Positions 8,134 through 17,338 of a stretch of DNA of 64,000 nt are shown here, piece after piece. This stretch comes from Mycobacterium palustre (GTDB taxonomy: Bacteria; Actinomycetota; Actinomycetes; Mycobacteriales; Mycobacteriaceae). Both the position numbers and the translations under genes were made by a program. Positions within the stretch are counted from its first letter, which is position 1, and the number at the start of each line of letters is the position of its first letter. The notes under the pieces are model-generated. The model was not told where the DNA came from, did not search any database, and worked only from the letters and a program-made list of their open reading frames with translations. The DNA lies in contig NZ_LQPJ01000097.1 of NCBI RefSeq assembly GCF_002101785.1, positions 22,243 to 86,242 of the forward strand, written 5' to 3'.

Positions 8134-9423
8134 ATGATGACGCTGAAACCGCTATTCGAGCCAGAAAGCTTGCCGGCAGATCCCGTTGACCGGGCGATCC
8201 GCGCGGTCGGTCGTGGCGAATGTGTTGTCCTGATTGACGCCGAGGACCGTGAGAATGAAGGCGACCTAATCCTTGCCGCCGAGCTTGCGACGCCGGAGAC
8301 CATCGGGTTTATGGTCCGTCACACCAGCGGCCTGCTGTGCGTCAGCATCCCGTCAGCACGTGCGGATGAGCTGCGGTTGCCGCTGATGGTCGATGCTCCT
8401 GAAGACATGTTCGGGACAGCCTTCACCGTTTCAGTGGATGCTAGACGGGGCACGAGCACGGGGATCTCTGCAGCGGATCGCGCAGCGACGGTCCGCGCGA
8501 TCGCATCACCGAACGCGAGTGCCGATGATTTTGTACGCCCCGGCCACGTGTTTCCGCTGCGGGCGAGCGACGGCGGTGTGTTGAGCCGACCCGGTCATAC
8601 GGAGGCGTCGCTGGAACTTGTGCGACTGGCGGGTCTGGAGCCGGCGGGCGTACTGGCTGAAATCGTTCACGACGACGGCTCGCTGGCCCGGCGTCCCGCG
8701 CTGTTCGAGTTCGCCAAAGCGCATGGCTTGGAGTGCATTACGATCGATCAGCTCGTTGCGTACCTGCACTTGTCCGGTGCCGGGCCTTTACCTGCCAAGC
8801 ATGGGGGTGCCGCAGTCGCCCGTGTCGCGTCCGCGCGGCTGAAGACGTCCGCGGGATCCGGAACTTTGTACGCATATCGCTCACTCGATACTCAAATCGA
8901 GCATGCTGCTTGGGTTTTAGGTGACCTGGGCGCCGGCGTACTAGTCCGTGTGCATTCTGAGTGCCTCACCGGCGATGCGTTGGGCTCGGTTCGATGTGAC
9001 TGCGGCGAACAGCTCCAAGACGCCCAACTCCGGATAGCCGATGCCGGGCGCGGTGTCATCATCTATCTACAAGGACACGAGGGCCGCGGTATCGGGTTGG
9101 CGTCGAAGGTAGCCGCGTATGCCCTGCAGGACAAGGGTCTTGACACGGTAGAGGCCAACGTTGCGTTGGGTCTCCCGGTTGACGCAAGGTCGTACGACGA
9201 CGCCGCGGCGATACTGGTCGACCTCGGCGTGACTTCGGTCCGCCTAATGACAAACAATCCGCAGAAGTGCAAAGCGCTGGAAGCCGCCGGTATCGGCGTA
9301 GAGCGAGTCCCGCTGTGGCTGCCTGCAACTGCGCACAACCACCGCTACCTGTCGGCCAAACAGACCAAGCTGTGCCACCTGGGAAACGACCAACTCGGCA
9401 CGCTGCGGGCGGTGGGTGAATGA
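8134..9423 (+). CDS. ribBA: Bifunctional RibBA: DHBP synthase / GTP cyclohydrolase II
   Basis: 429 residues. The N-terminal half is 3,4-dihydroxy-2-butanone-4-phosphate synthase (DAEDRENEGDL; RPGHVFPLRA; RPGHTEAS). The C-terminal half is GTP cyclohydrolase II with the three zinc cysteines in ECLTGDALGSVRCDCGEQL and the EGRGIGL catalytic loop. Together they make both precursors of riboflavin. Both halves look intact. Actinobacteria normally have one RibBA-type gene in the rib operon (ribA2 in M. tuberculosis); this copy stands apart, at the head of a cluster of flavin- and haem-dependent enzymes, so it may boost FMN/FAD supply for them. It could alternatively be the only RibBA, which this window cannot show. 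ATG at 8137 is an equally possible start. Confidence 0.9.
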   Translation: MMTLKPLFEPESLPADPVDRAIRAVGRGECVVLIDAEDRENEGDLILAAELATPETIGFMVRHTSGLLCVSIPSARADELRLPLMVDAPEDMFGTAFTVSVDARRGTSTGISAADRAATVRAIASPNASADDFVRPGHVFPLRASDGGVLSRPGHTEASLELVRLAGLEPAGVLAEIVHDDGSLARRPALFEFAKAHGLECITIDQLVAYLHLSGAGPLPAKHGGAAVARVASARLKTSAGSGTLYAYRSLDTQIEHAAWVLGDLGAGVLVRVHSECLTGDALGSVRCDCGEQLQDAQLRIADAGRGVIIYLQGHEGRGIGLASKVAAYALQDKGLDTVEANVALGLPVDARSYDDAAAILVDLGVTSVRLMTNNPQKCKALEAAGIGVERVPLWLPATAHNHRYLSAKQTKLCHLGNDQLGTLRAVGE

Positions 9424-9451
9424 CATTGCCCGCCAAAAGGAGACCGCTTCG

Positions 9452-10684
9452 ATGAGTCCGCTGTCCGCCCATGCCGCCATCGGCGGCTACTGCGATACTC
9501 GGTTCGTCGGTGTGCGTGAGGAGTTCGCCCGCAACTTCGCCGAACGTGGTGAAATTGGCGCGGCCGTCGCGGTCTACCTTCGCGGCAAACCAGTCGTCGA
9601 TCTATGGGCGGGTACGGCCGATCAGGAAACGGGTCGGCCGTGGGAGCAAGACACCATGACGGTCCTGCAATCCGCCACGAAGGGAGCGACCTCGATCGTC
9701 GCGAACATGCTTGTCTCGCAAGGCCTTCTCGACCTTGATCAGCCGGTCGCCAGCTACTGGCCAGAATTTTCTCAGCACGGGAAGGACCAGATCCCGGTGC
9801 GTTGGGTGCTGAGTCATCAGGCCGGTATCCCGTCGACGACCGAACGGCTGCCGGACGGGATTCTGCTGGACCACGATGCTTACAGTGCGGCTATTGCTCG
9901 CACGAAGCCGCGCTGGGAACCTGGCACCAGGCACGGCTATCACGCCTTGGTGTTCGGATTCGTGATCGGGGAGTTGGTCAAGCGCGTCACCGGGAGGTCC
10001 ATCGGCAGGTTTTTCCGGGAGGAAATCGCCGAGCCCCTCGGCCTCGAATTCTGGATTGGTATGCCCGCCGAGTATGACGCGAAGGTGGCCGTGTCGATCG
10101 CGGCGGATCCACCGGGGCCCGACGAACCGATCCAGCAGGTCTGGATCAACAGCGCGACTCCAGGCACCATCCAGCACGACCTGGCCCTCAACGCGGGTAG
10201 CTTCTACGGTGCCGGTGCCACCGACAGTCGGGCGGCGTACGCAGCCGAAAATCCCTCGGCAGGTGGGATTGCCAGCGCCAGAGCGCTGGCAAGGCTGTAC
10301 GCACCGTTGTCCCTGGACGGCAGCCTGGACGGTGTCCGATTATTGCAACCACATGATCTGTCGCGGCTGGGCTCGGTGCAGTCTGCGGGCTACGACGCCT
10401 TCGTGCTGATGCAGACGCGATTCAGTTTCGGTTTCTGGAAGGCGTTCGACAACCGGCGGACGCCGGGTGGCGGCGACAGCATGCGACTGTCGGAAGACGC
10501 ATTCGGACATCCCGGGTTTGGTGGCCGCATCGGATTTGCAGACCCTAAGGCACACATGTCATTTGGGTACGTCTGCAACAAGATGGGCTCGAGCGTGGCA
10601 ATCGATCAGCGGGCTCAGTCGCTGATTGACGCCACATACAACGCTCTGGGTTATTCGCCCGGAAGAGACGGGTTGTGGGCCTAG
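9452..10684 (+). CDS. Serine hydrolase of the beta-lactamase/esterase (class C-like) family
   Basis: 410 residues. The family nucleophile motif SxxK appears in QSATKGATS, and a Tyr-containing motif (RHGYHALVFGFVIGELV) follows at the usual distance. The fold suggests an esterase, lactonase or transesterase rather than a true beta-lactamase; relatives include mycobacterial LipE/LipL-type and EstB-like enzymes. No signal peptide is visible, so it is probably cytoplasmic. The start is ATG 9452, preceded by AAAAGGAG; a GTG at 9416 in the same frame would overlap ribBA by 8 bp and lacks a ribosome site. It sits 28 bp after ribBA in the same operon. Confidence 0.82.
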   Translation: MSPLSAHAAIGGYCDTRFVGVREEFARNFAERGEIGAAVAVYLRGKPVVDLWAGTADQETGRPWEQDTMTVLQSATKGATSIVANMLVSQGLLDLDQPVASYWPEFSQHGKDQIPVRWVLSHQAGIPSTTERLPDGILLDHDAYSAAIARTKPRWEPGTRHGYHALVFGFVIGELVKRVTGRSIGRFFREEIAEPLGLEFWIGMPAEYDAKVAVSIAADPPGPDEPIQQVWINSATPGTIQHDLALNAGSFYGAGATDSRAAYAAENPSAGGIASARALARLYAPLSLDGSLDGVRLLQPHDLSRLGSVQSAGYDAFVLMQTRFSFGFWKAFDNRRTPGGGDSMRLSEDAFGHPGFGGRIGFADPKAHMSFGYVCNKMGSSVAIDQRAQSLIDATYNALGYSPGRDGLWA

Positions 10685-10750
10685 AAGTTTGGGCACGCAA
10701 TCTTTTCAAGGGGAACGCTTCGCAACGATGCGATAAGGAGGCAGTGCAGG

Positions 10751-11602
10751 ATGAGCGAATCGGTGATCAAGACCGCAGAACGAGACTTCGCGCAGGTCGT
10801 CGGGGCAGGTGGGGTGCGCCGCGAAGCGGATGACCGGACATGGAAGCGGCTCGAGCACCGGGTGGTTCTGATCACCGGCGCCGCCCGCGGACTCGGCGCG
10901 GCCCAAGCCAAGCTGTTCGCCGCGGAGGGCGCTCGCGTCATCGTCGCCGACATTCTCGACGACCCAGGCAAGCGGCTCGCCGATGAAATCGGCGAACAGG
11001 CCATGTTCACCCATCTCGACATCGGCGGCGACGACGACTGGGCGAACGCGATCGACCGGGCCACTGACGCATGGGGCTCGGTCGACGCCCTGGTCCACAA
11101 CGCCGCCGTCGCAAGCCACGGCTTGATCGAGCAAGTACCTGCCGCCGACTTCGCCGCGGTGCTGAACGTGAACCTGGTCGGGGCCTACCGCGCCATCCAG
11201 GCCGCCGTGGGACCGATGACGGCCGCCGGAGGCGGCTCGATCGTCTTGATTTCCTCCATCGAGTCGTTGGCTTCGCACGCGGCACTGTCGGCATATTGTG
11301 CGGCCAAGGCCGGCGTGGTCAGCCTGGCCCGCACAGCGGCCCTGGAACTGGCGTCGCGCAACATCCGGGTGAACGCGCTGTGCCCCGGCGTGGTCGACAC
11401 CGAGATGGTTCGCCCGGCCGGTGTCGACCGGTCGGTCTTTGCGGCCATGGAGGCACAAATTCCCCTTGGGCGGGTAGCCGAACCCATCGATTTGGCACGC
11501 GCGGCGCTGTTCCTGGTGAGCGATGACGGCCGTTACGTGACGGGCACAAGCCTGGTCGCCGACGGCGGCGTGATGGCCAAGCTGCCACTCTCGCTCGGAT
11601 AG
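10751..11602 (+). CDS. Short-chain dehydrogenase/reductase
   Basis: 283 residues. A classical SDR with the cofactor motif TGAARGLG (about 42-49), NNAAV-type strand (VHNAAVAS), the catalytic Ser in SIESLAS and YxxxK as YCAAK, then the NIRVNALCPGVVDTEM segment. The acidic residue at the end of strand beta-2 (VIVADI) suggests NAD(H). The 40-residue N-terminal extension before the Rossmann fold is longer than usual; an internal start would still keep the domain. It oxidises or reduces an alcohol/ketone; the substrate is unknown. AAGGAGG lies upstream of ATG 10751. It is the third gene of the block A operon. Confidence 0.88.
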   Translation: MSESVIKTAERDFAQVVGAGGVRREADDRTWKRLEHRVVLITGAARGLGAAQAKLFAAEGARVIVADILDDPGKRLADEIGEQAMFTHLDIGGDDDWANAIDRATDAWGSVDALVHNAAVASHGLIEQVPAADFAAVLNVNLVGAYRAIQAAVGPMTAAGGGSIVLISSIESLASHAALSAYCAAKAGVVSLARTAALELASRNIRVNALCPGVVDTEMVRPAGVDRSVFAAMEAQIPLGRVAEPIDLARAALFLVSDDGRYVTGTSLVADGGVMAKLPLSLG

Positions 11603-11663
11603 TCGCAACGGCGATGTAGGACGAAAAGTCATAGCACCCAACTCTTTTGGAGAGATCCTGACT

Positions 11664-12974
11664 ATGTCCTCCGTTACGTCTTCTGAGACGTCTTCCGAGA
11701 CCGACACTGCCGCAAAAGCCACGGCGCCGACGGGGTGTCCGGTGATGCACGGATTCCAGCCGATCGACCCTCTGACCCCGATCGACGACCTGGCAACCGG
11801 CTGGGCCCGCGCCCGCACCGAGGCTCCGGTCTTCTTCGTGCCCGAGCACAACACCTGGTGCGTTTCGTCCTATGCGCTCATCGAGGAGGTGCTCCGCTCG
11901 CCGGAGACCTTTTCCAGTGCGGCGATGGGCGGGGTCCCCGTCGCGGTGCCCGAACGATTTCGCGATGATCTGCCCGACGGCCGCTGGCCCGTTGAGCTGA
12001 GCCTGACGTCGATGGACCCACCCGAGCACACCCGGATCCGCAAGCTGGTTCAGCCGGCGTTCACCGCCAGGATGGCCAATGCGGCCGAAGGCGACGTCGG
12101 TCGGATCGCCAACGAAGTGATCGACGCCTTCATCGACAACGGCAAGGCTGATATCGCAACCGAGTACTCGCACAAGATCCCGATCAAGGTCATCGCGCCG
12201 ATGCTCGGGGTGCCACCCGCCGACGTCGACATGCTCTACGGGTGGGCCATGCAGGCACTGTTCCTGGCGAATAACGAGAGCATCCCAGCCGATTTGGTCG
12301 ATTCGGTTGCCGAGGGGCAGTGCGAATACGTCCGTTACGCGCGGAAACTGATCGAGGACCGCCGTGCGAACCCGCGCGGCGAGAACGATCTGCTTACCCA
12401 CCTCATCTTCGCGACCGCTGATGATGAACCAGTGCTCTCGCAGACCGAGGTGCTGGGCATGGTGCTCGGCATCCTCATTGCCGGTATGGAGACCACGGCC
12501 ACCGCGATGGGCAACGCGATTCATTTGCTGCTCTCCCAAGGGCTTTGGCAGAAGGTGGTCGACGACCCGGACCTCGCTGCGCGAGCAGCAGAGGAGGGAT
12601 TACGCCTGCGGCCGCCGCTGACCGGGATCCACCGGGTCACAACCCGCGATTGCGAACTTGGCGGGGTGCTCATTCCGGCCGGGTCGTTGGTTCATCTGTC
12701 GGTGTTGTCGGCCAATCGGGATGAGGCGGAGTTCACCGATTCGGAGAAGTACATCAGTGACCGTGCAAATGCCAGGACGCACATGACGTTTGGGAAGTTC
12801 ACACACAACTGTCTGGGTGCCCCGTTCGCGAGGGTCGAATTGCGGGTGGGCATCCACACGCTCGCTCAGCGCATCCCTTCGTTGCGCCTGTCCGAGGACT
12901 GCGATTTGCAGTACATGCCCTCGACCTTTGTGCGCGCGCTATTGGGCGGCCTGCGCGCCGAATGGGATACCTGA
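11664..12974 (+). CDS. Cytochrome P450
   Basis: 436 residues, normal for a bacterial CYP. The I-helix oxygen-activation motif is IAGMETTATA, the K-helix ExxR is EEGLR, and the haem ligand is Cys383 in FGKFTHNCLGAPFARVE. The usual cysteine-loop Gly (FGxG) is Phe here, which departs from the common P450 signature. P450s insert one oxygen atom and need a ferredoxin and reductase; neither is encoded nearby. Start ATG 11664 follows TTGGAGAG. It lies between an SDR and a FAD oxidoreductase, which suggests successive oxidations of one substrate. Confidence 0.93.
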   Translation: MSSVTSSETSSETDTAAKATAPTGCPVMHGFQPIDPLTPIDDLATGWARARTEAPVFFVPEHNTWCVSSYALIEEVLRSPETFSSAAMGGVPVAVPERFRDDLPDGRWPVELSLTSMDPPEHTRIRKLVQPAFTARMANAAEGDVGRIANEVIDAFIDNGKADIATEYSHKIPIKVIAPMLGVPPADVDMLYGWAMQALFLANNESIPADLVDSVAEGQCEYVRYARKLIEDRRANPRGENDLLTHLIFATADDEPVLSQTEVLGMVLGILIAGMETTATAMGNAIHLLLSQGLWQKVVDDPDLAARAAEEGLRLRPPLTGIHRVTTRDCELGGVLIPAGSLVHLSVLSANRDEAEFTDSEKYISDRANARTHMTFGKFTHNCLGAPFARVELRVGIHTLAQRIPSLRLSEDCDLQYMPSTFVRALLGGLRAEWDT

Positions 12975-13032
12975 CGCGTCCGAGACTAATGGGAATTTGA
13001 TCAGCGGCACTCGCAATAGGAGACAACACGAT

Positions 13033-14427
13033 ATGGCAAGTGACACCAACTCGCAATTGCCGGGTGCCGAAATCGCGGTCATCGGTGGCGGAGTGGCCGG
13101 GATGGCCGCCGCGTTCCGGCTGCAGCAAGCGGGCTACCGCGTGCACGTCTACGAGTCGAACGATCATGTGGGCGGGCGCACGCACTCCATCTACCGCAAC
13201 GGGTTCACCCTGAATCAGGGCGCCAACGTCATGTGGACGGCGTACAAGAGCCTGTGCGGATTGGTGCACGACGCGGGACTGGACGGCGAGCTGGAAGCCG
13301 CCGGTTCCGTGCTCGGGTTTCTGTGGGGCGGTGACGACATGTTCTGGCTCGACACCGATCACCTGCTGCGCGACGCACCGCGCTTCCCGTTGTCGATGCG
13401 CTCCCGATTCACCTTGGCACGGTTGGTGTTCGACGGGTACCGGGCACTGCGCTCGCTCCGTTACGAAGACTTGTCGGCCTTTGCGTCGCATGATTTCGAA
13501 ACCGCTGAGCAGTACACCCGGCGACGGCTGAACCCCGAGATCCTGGAGCGGATCGTCGCGCCGTCGGTCAAGTCGATGGCGGCTGCTCCGGCCAACGTGG
13601 TCTCTAACAACGACTTACTGTTCATGCTGCATCGCTACTCCGGGTTGGGCAGCCGTTGGCTGGCTTTCCGGGGCGGGATGGGCAGCTACTCAAGGCTGAT
13701 GAGCCAGCGGTTCGACGTCACACTCAACGCTGCTGTCACCGAGGTCGAGGAACGCGACGACGAGGTTGCGGTCACCTGGACAGGTCCACACGGTGAGCGG
13801 ACCGACCGCTACGCCGCGTGCATTATTGCGGTCGCGGCACACGACGCCGCGACGATCCATGTGACCCTGGACCCATGGCGGCGCCAATTTTTGGCTGACG
13901 TGCCTTACGCGGCAATGAGTTCGGTACAGCTGGCGCTGTCGAAGCCTGGTCCCGTCGGCATCAAGGCCTCCTACACGATCCACCCGGAGTGGTCAGAAAT
14001 CGTCACCGCGGTCTACGAGCACAACAAGTACCCCGGCTCTCTACCGCCCGGCAAGGGGCAACTCACCTTGTACACCAGCGATGCGCTGACCAGGCAGCTC
14101 ATCGATGAGGACGATCAGGTAACTGTCGACACCGTACTCGCCGAGGCGGAGAAGCTGATGCCCCGTGTGCGTGACACGATCGAGTGGGCGCATGTGAAGC
14201 ATTGGCGCGAAGCGGTTTTCTGCAGCCGGGTTGGCTACTACAAGGACCTCGCGAAGTTCAATGCGATGCGCCGCGAGCACGATCGCCTGGTCTTCCATGC
14301 CGGTGACTACTTCGCGCCGTCGAGCATGAACACCGCGAGTTCGGCGGGGGAACGTGCCGCGCACGATCTCATCGCGGCACTCGGCGCGTCGACCAAGACG
14401 GGCCTGGCAGCTCGCAGCGCGTCATGA
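13033..14427 (+). CDS. FAD-dependent amine-oxidase/protoporphyrinogen-oxidase-like oxidoreductase
   Basis: 464 residues. An N-terminal dinucleotide fold (VIGGGVAGMAAAFRLQQAG), then ESNDHVGGRTHS, the GG doublet region of the amine-oxidase/phytoene-desaturase superfamily, and a C-terminal FAD-binding motif (AGDYFAPSSMNTASSAGERAA). The superfamily includes amine oxidases, carotenoid desaturases and PPO. HemY itself is unlikely because the gene is embedded in a P450/SDR cluster. ATG 13033 has AGGAGA upstream; the open frame to 12790 overlaps the P450 and is not protein-like. It ends ATGA, overlapping the next gene, so the two are translationally coupled. Confidence 0.85.
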   Translation: MASDTNSQLPGAEIAVIGGGVAGMAAAFRLQQAGYRVHVYESNDHVGGRTHSIYRNGFTLNQGANVMWTAYKSLCGLVHDAGLDGELEAAGSVLGFLWGGDDMFWLDTDHLLRDAPRFPLSMRSRFTLARLVFDGYRALRSLRYEDLSAFASHDFETAEQYTRRRLNPEILERIVAPSVKSMAAAPANVVSNNDLLFMLHRYSGLGSRWLAFRGGMGSYSRLMSQRFDVTLNAAVTEVEERDDEVAVTWTGPHGERTDRYAACIIAVAAHDAATIHVTLDPWRRQFLADVPYAAMSSVQLALSKPGPVGIKASYTIHPEWSEIVTAVYEHNKYPGSLPPGKGQLTLYTSDALTRQLIDEDDQVTVDTVLAEAEKLMPRVRDTIEWAHVKHWREAVFCSRVGYYKDLAKFNAMRREHDRLVFHAGDYFAPSSMNTASSAGERAAHDLIAALGASTKTGLAARSAS

Positions 14428-15425
14428 GCGCCGGCGCAGCCGCGCCGGCGCGCGACAGACACCAGGGCCGCCGCATAGCAACGGCCTACGTGTGGGCCAC
14501 GATCGGCGCAATCGCGGTCGTCGTCCAGGCCTATGTCTATGCGAGCTGGCTGTTGTCGCCGGATTTGGTGCCGGCACCGCTTGGACCCGACCCGGTGCCG
14601 CCGTCCGACAAGATGTGGGCGTGGATCCTGCAGCCGCTGTTCGTTGCGGCGGGGCTAGCCGCCACGTTGTGGATCGTTCGGGGATGCATCCGAGCGGGTC
14701 GTTTCACCTTCGACGCCAAGCTGTGGTGCGCGTTCATGTCGCTGGCCTGGCTGGACACGGTGGCCAACTTCACCCGTCCGGTCGTGGCGTTCAACGCCTA
14801 CTACGTCAACCTCGGCTCATGGAATGCCGATATCCCCGGCTGGATGTCCGCTGGTGTCCGGCGGTTCCCCAGCACGTTCCTCATCGAGTTCCCGTCGTAC
14901 ATGTTTTTGGCGCTCGTGCCGGTTGCGGGTTGCGCGTTCCTGCGGGCGTTGAGCAAGCGCTGGCCCCGACTTGGGCCCATTAGACTGTTGGGCTGTTGGT
15001 GGCTGGTCGCCATCGTCTTTATGGTGGCGTTCGAGGAGCCGCTGGCCCGGGCCGGCTGGCTGATATGGATCGGCGGCAACGTGCCGGGCCTGACACTATG
15101 GCCAGGCACCAGGTATCAGTTACCCCTGCTGCTCGATCCGATCCTCTGGGGAGGCCCCGTCCTCACGGCGGTGACAGCCCTGCGCTATTACCGCGACGAT
15201 CGCGGCCGGTGCTGGGTGGAGCGGGGATTGGACACCGTCAGCCGGTTAGCCCCCCGAGTAGGAACCGCGATGAGCACGCTGGCCGTGATCGGGTTCGCGA
15301 CCGTCGGCATGGTGATCTATGCGGTCGGAGGCACCGTTGTCGCCCAAGCACATACCGTCGCCCCGCCCGGCATGCCCAGCTACATGCGTGCAGGTCTCTG
15401 CCAGACCGACGCGGACGCCTGCTGA
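14424..15425 (+). CDS. Polytopic membrane protein, spirocyclase AveC-like family
   Basis: 333 residues with about seven hydrophobic helices (roughly 18-43, 65-86, 98-115, 150-172, 186-205, 230-250, 277-300). Length, topology and loop motifs (WLDTVANFTRPVVAFNAYYVNLG; FEEPLARAGWL) resemble the AveC family, known for the spiroketal-forming protein of avermectin synthesis, which has many mycobacterial relatives of unknown role. The call is from memory of the family and carries moderate confidence. The start overlaps the upstream oxidoreductase stop (ATGA), so a membrane-associated step coupled to the FAD enzyme is likely. It is the last gene of the first block A operon. Confidence 0.6.
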   Translation: MSAGAAAPARDRHQGRRIATAYVWATIGAIAVVVQAYVYASWLLSPDLVPAPLGPDPVPPSDKMWAWILQPLFVAAGLAATLWIVRGCIRAGRFTFDAKLWCAFMSLAWLDTVANFTRPVVAFNAYYVNLGSWNADIPGWMSAGVRRFPSTFLIEFPSYMFLALVPVAGCAFLRALSKRWPRLGPIRLLGCWWLVAIVFMVAFEEPLARAGWLIWIGGNVPGLTLWPGTRYQLPLLLDPILWGGPVLTAVTALRYYRDDRGRCWVERGLDTVSRLAPRVGTAMSTLAVIGFATVGMVIYAVGGTVVAQAHTVAPPGMPSYMRAGLCQTDADAC

Positions 15426-15493
15426 CGGCGGTTCGTGCCGGCCAAGTCGGCACGTGACCCACGGTCCTACGGGACCCGTCGCTGTCGGGAACG

Positions 15494-17026
15494 TCAACGA
15501 CTGACACTCGCTGCTGCCCAGTAGGGGGCGCGGAGCTCCTTTTTGAGGATCTTCCCCGCCGCGTTTCGCGGCAATGTGTCGATCCATTCGATGCTCGTCG
15601 GGCATTTGTAGGCGGCGATGAGTCCTCGGCAGTGTGCGATCAGCTCGTCCTGGGTCACGTCAACCCCCGGCCGGCGGACCACAATCGCTTTCGGCGTCTC
15701 CCCCCACCGCCGGCTGGGCACGCCGATCACGGCGCTTTCCAGGACCGCGGGGTGCGATGCGAGCGCATTCTCGACCTCGGTGGGGTAAATGTTCTCCCCA
15801 CCCGAGATGATCATGTCTTTGACCCGGTCGTAGAGATAGAGATACCCGTCGTCGTCGAAGTAGCCGGCATCCCCTGAGCGCAGCCAGCCGTCGACGATCG
15901 TTTCAGCGGTTTCATCAGGCCGCCCCCAATAGCCCTTCATCACTTGGGGGCTTTTAATCCAGAGTTCGCCGACCTGATGTGTCGCAACGTCTTTCAGTGT
16001 CTCCGGATCAACGATACGTATCTGCGCCGATTCCACCGGCCTACCGATAGAACGCAGCCGATGCGTGTTGGAGCCGTCGGGGTCGTGGTCAGAGGGAGGA
16101 AGGATTGATACGGTTCCACAACTTTCGGTTAGCCCGTACGCCTGGCAGAAGTCGCAGCGAAATACGGCGAGCGCCTCACGTAGCAACGTTTCGGTGATCG
16201 GTGAGCCTCCGTACGCGATGGACTTTAGCGCGGTGAAGTCCATGTCGCTGACGCCGGGAACTTGCAGCATGGATTGGACGACGGCAGGCACCAGGGTGGT
16301 GTGGGTGCAGCGCTGGTGCACCAATACCTGCAGCAGGTGCTCCGGAACAGCCTGTCGCACTATATAGTTCGTGCCGCCGGTCAGATGAGTTGCCAGAGCC
16401 ATGCCGGTTCCGCCGATGTGAAAGAACGGCAGCACCATCATGTGGATGGCATCGCCGTCGAGCCCTGTCAGCGGTTCGTAAAGGGAGATACAGGTTTTCA
16501 AGCCGAGTGCGCTGATCTCGACGCCTTTGGGAGCGCCGGTGGTCCCAGATGAGTACAGCTGGAGACAGGTGTCCCCGGGGGCGGGTTCATCACCGGGATC
16601 GACAGCGGGGTGGGCGCCCAGCCACGACTCATAGGACTGTCCGAGGGGGATCGTCACGATCGGGCGCACGAAGCCCGGGGCAATGGCTTTCACGATGTCG
16701 GCGAACGGTGCTCCGACCACTATCACCCGAGCCTGCGAATCGTTGATGATGGTGAGCACTTCACGTGGGGTGAGCCTGAAGTTGACCGGAACCGCGACCG
16801 CTCGCAACTTGGCAGTGGCAACCATGACCTCGACGTGCGCGGGCCCGTTGTGATCCAGGATCGCCACCCGGTCGGTGGGGCCGACGCCATTGGCGGACAG
16901 GGCCTGCGCGAGTCGGTTCGACCGCTCGTGTAGTTGCGCATAGGTTGACGAACCGCCATCCCATTTCAGAGCGATGTGATCGGGTCGCGCTTGGGCATGA
17001 CGGCGAATCATGCCGGCAATGGGCAT
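15494..17026 (-). CDS. Acyl-CoA/fatty-acid ligase (ANL superfamily, FadD-type)
   Basis: 510 residues from ATG 17026, which is preceded on its strand by GGGAG at good spacing and opens with MPIAGMIRRHAQARPDHIAL, a standard ligase beginning. The AMP/P-loop is YSSGTTGAPKGVE; A8-region motifs GYFDDDGYLYLYDRVKDMI and the C-terminal catalytic Lys region (PRNAAGKILKKEL) are intact. It activates a carboxylic acid to an acyl-adenylate and then a CoA thioester. It faces the first operon (convergent) and is divergent from the 17339 gene. The open frame continues 52 codons upstream, but those residues do not resemble the family. Substrate unknown. Confidence 0.9.
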   Translation of the reverse strand: MPIAGMIRRHAQARPDHIALKWDGGSSTYAQLHERSNRLAQALSANGVGPTDRVAILDHNGPAHVEVMVATAKLRAVAVPVNFRLTPREVLTIINDSQARVIVVGAPFADIVKAIAPGFVRPIVTIPLGQSYESWLGAHPAVDPGDEPAPGDTCLQLYSSGTTGAPKGVEISALGLKTCISLYEPLTGLDGDAIHMMVLPFFHIGGTGMALATHLTGGTNYIVRQAVPEHLLQVLVHQRCTHTTLVPAVVQSMLQVPGVSDMDFTALKSIAYGGSPITETLLREALAVFRCDFCQAYGLTESCGTVSILPPSDHDPDGSNTHRLRSIGRPVESAQIRIVDPETLKDVATHQVGELWIKSPQVMKGYWGRPDETAETIVDGWLRSGDAGYFDDDGYLYLYDRVKDMIISGGENIYPTEVENALASHPAVLESAVIGVPSRRWGETPKAIVVRRPGVDVTQDELIAHCRGLIAAYKCPTSIEWIDTLPRNAAGKILKKELRAPYWAAASVSR

Positions 17027-17211
17027 CAATCGACTCCCGGTCGCGGGCCGCCGGGTACCGCCAGACATCCAAAACCCCAGCGGCCGAACATCTTCTGAAG
17101 GGCGAGATTGGGCAAAGCCGCTTTGCTTGCCCATATCCAAGAGCTCTGGCACCCGCCATACATGCGCGACACGGTAGCACATTAGTAGCGGAGCTCGATA
17201 GGACTACGATA

Positions 17212-17242
17212 TTGACGAATTGTCTCGCTATACGATAGGTTG
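17212..17242 (+). promoter_or_regulatory. Promoter/operator copy A, upstream of the 17339 membrane-protein gene
   Basis: TTGACG (17212-17217), an 18-bp spacer and TAGGTT (17236-17241) form a plausible sigma-A-type promoter. Inside the spacer lies TTGTC-TCG-CTATACGATAG, an imperfect palindrome around TATCGTATAGCGA read on the reverse strand. 25 of 31 positions match the copy at 19799 in the same orientation and arrangement. A repressor bound here would cover the RNA polymerase site. It lies in the divergent fadD/membrane-protein gap, so it could control both. Confidence 0.6.
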
Positions 17243-17338
17243 GGCGGGGGATAATGCACTCACAGGGACGCGGCGGCATCGACGCTTCATCGCAACCCCC
17301 GGTTGATCGCCGAGCGCGACCGAGAAGGAGTCCTCGAC

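Noticed and set aside
13033..14427. hemY (protoporphyrinogen oxidase)
   Set aside because: The fold is shared, but the gene lies in a P450/SDR operon with no haem biosynthesis genes and its overall sequence was not recognised as HemY.
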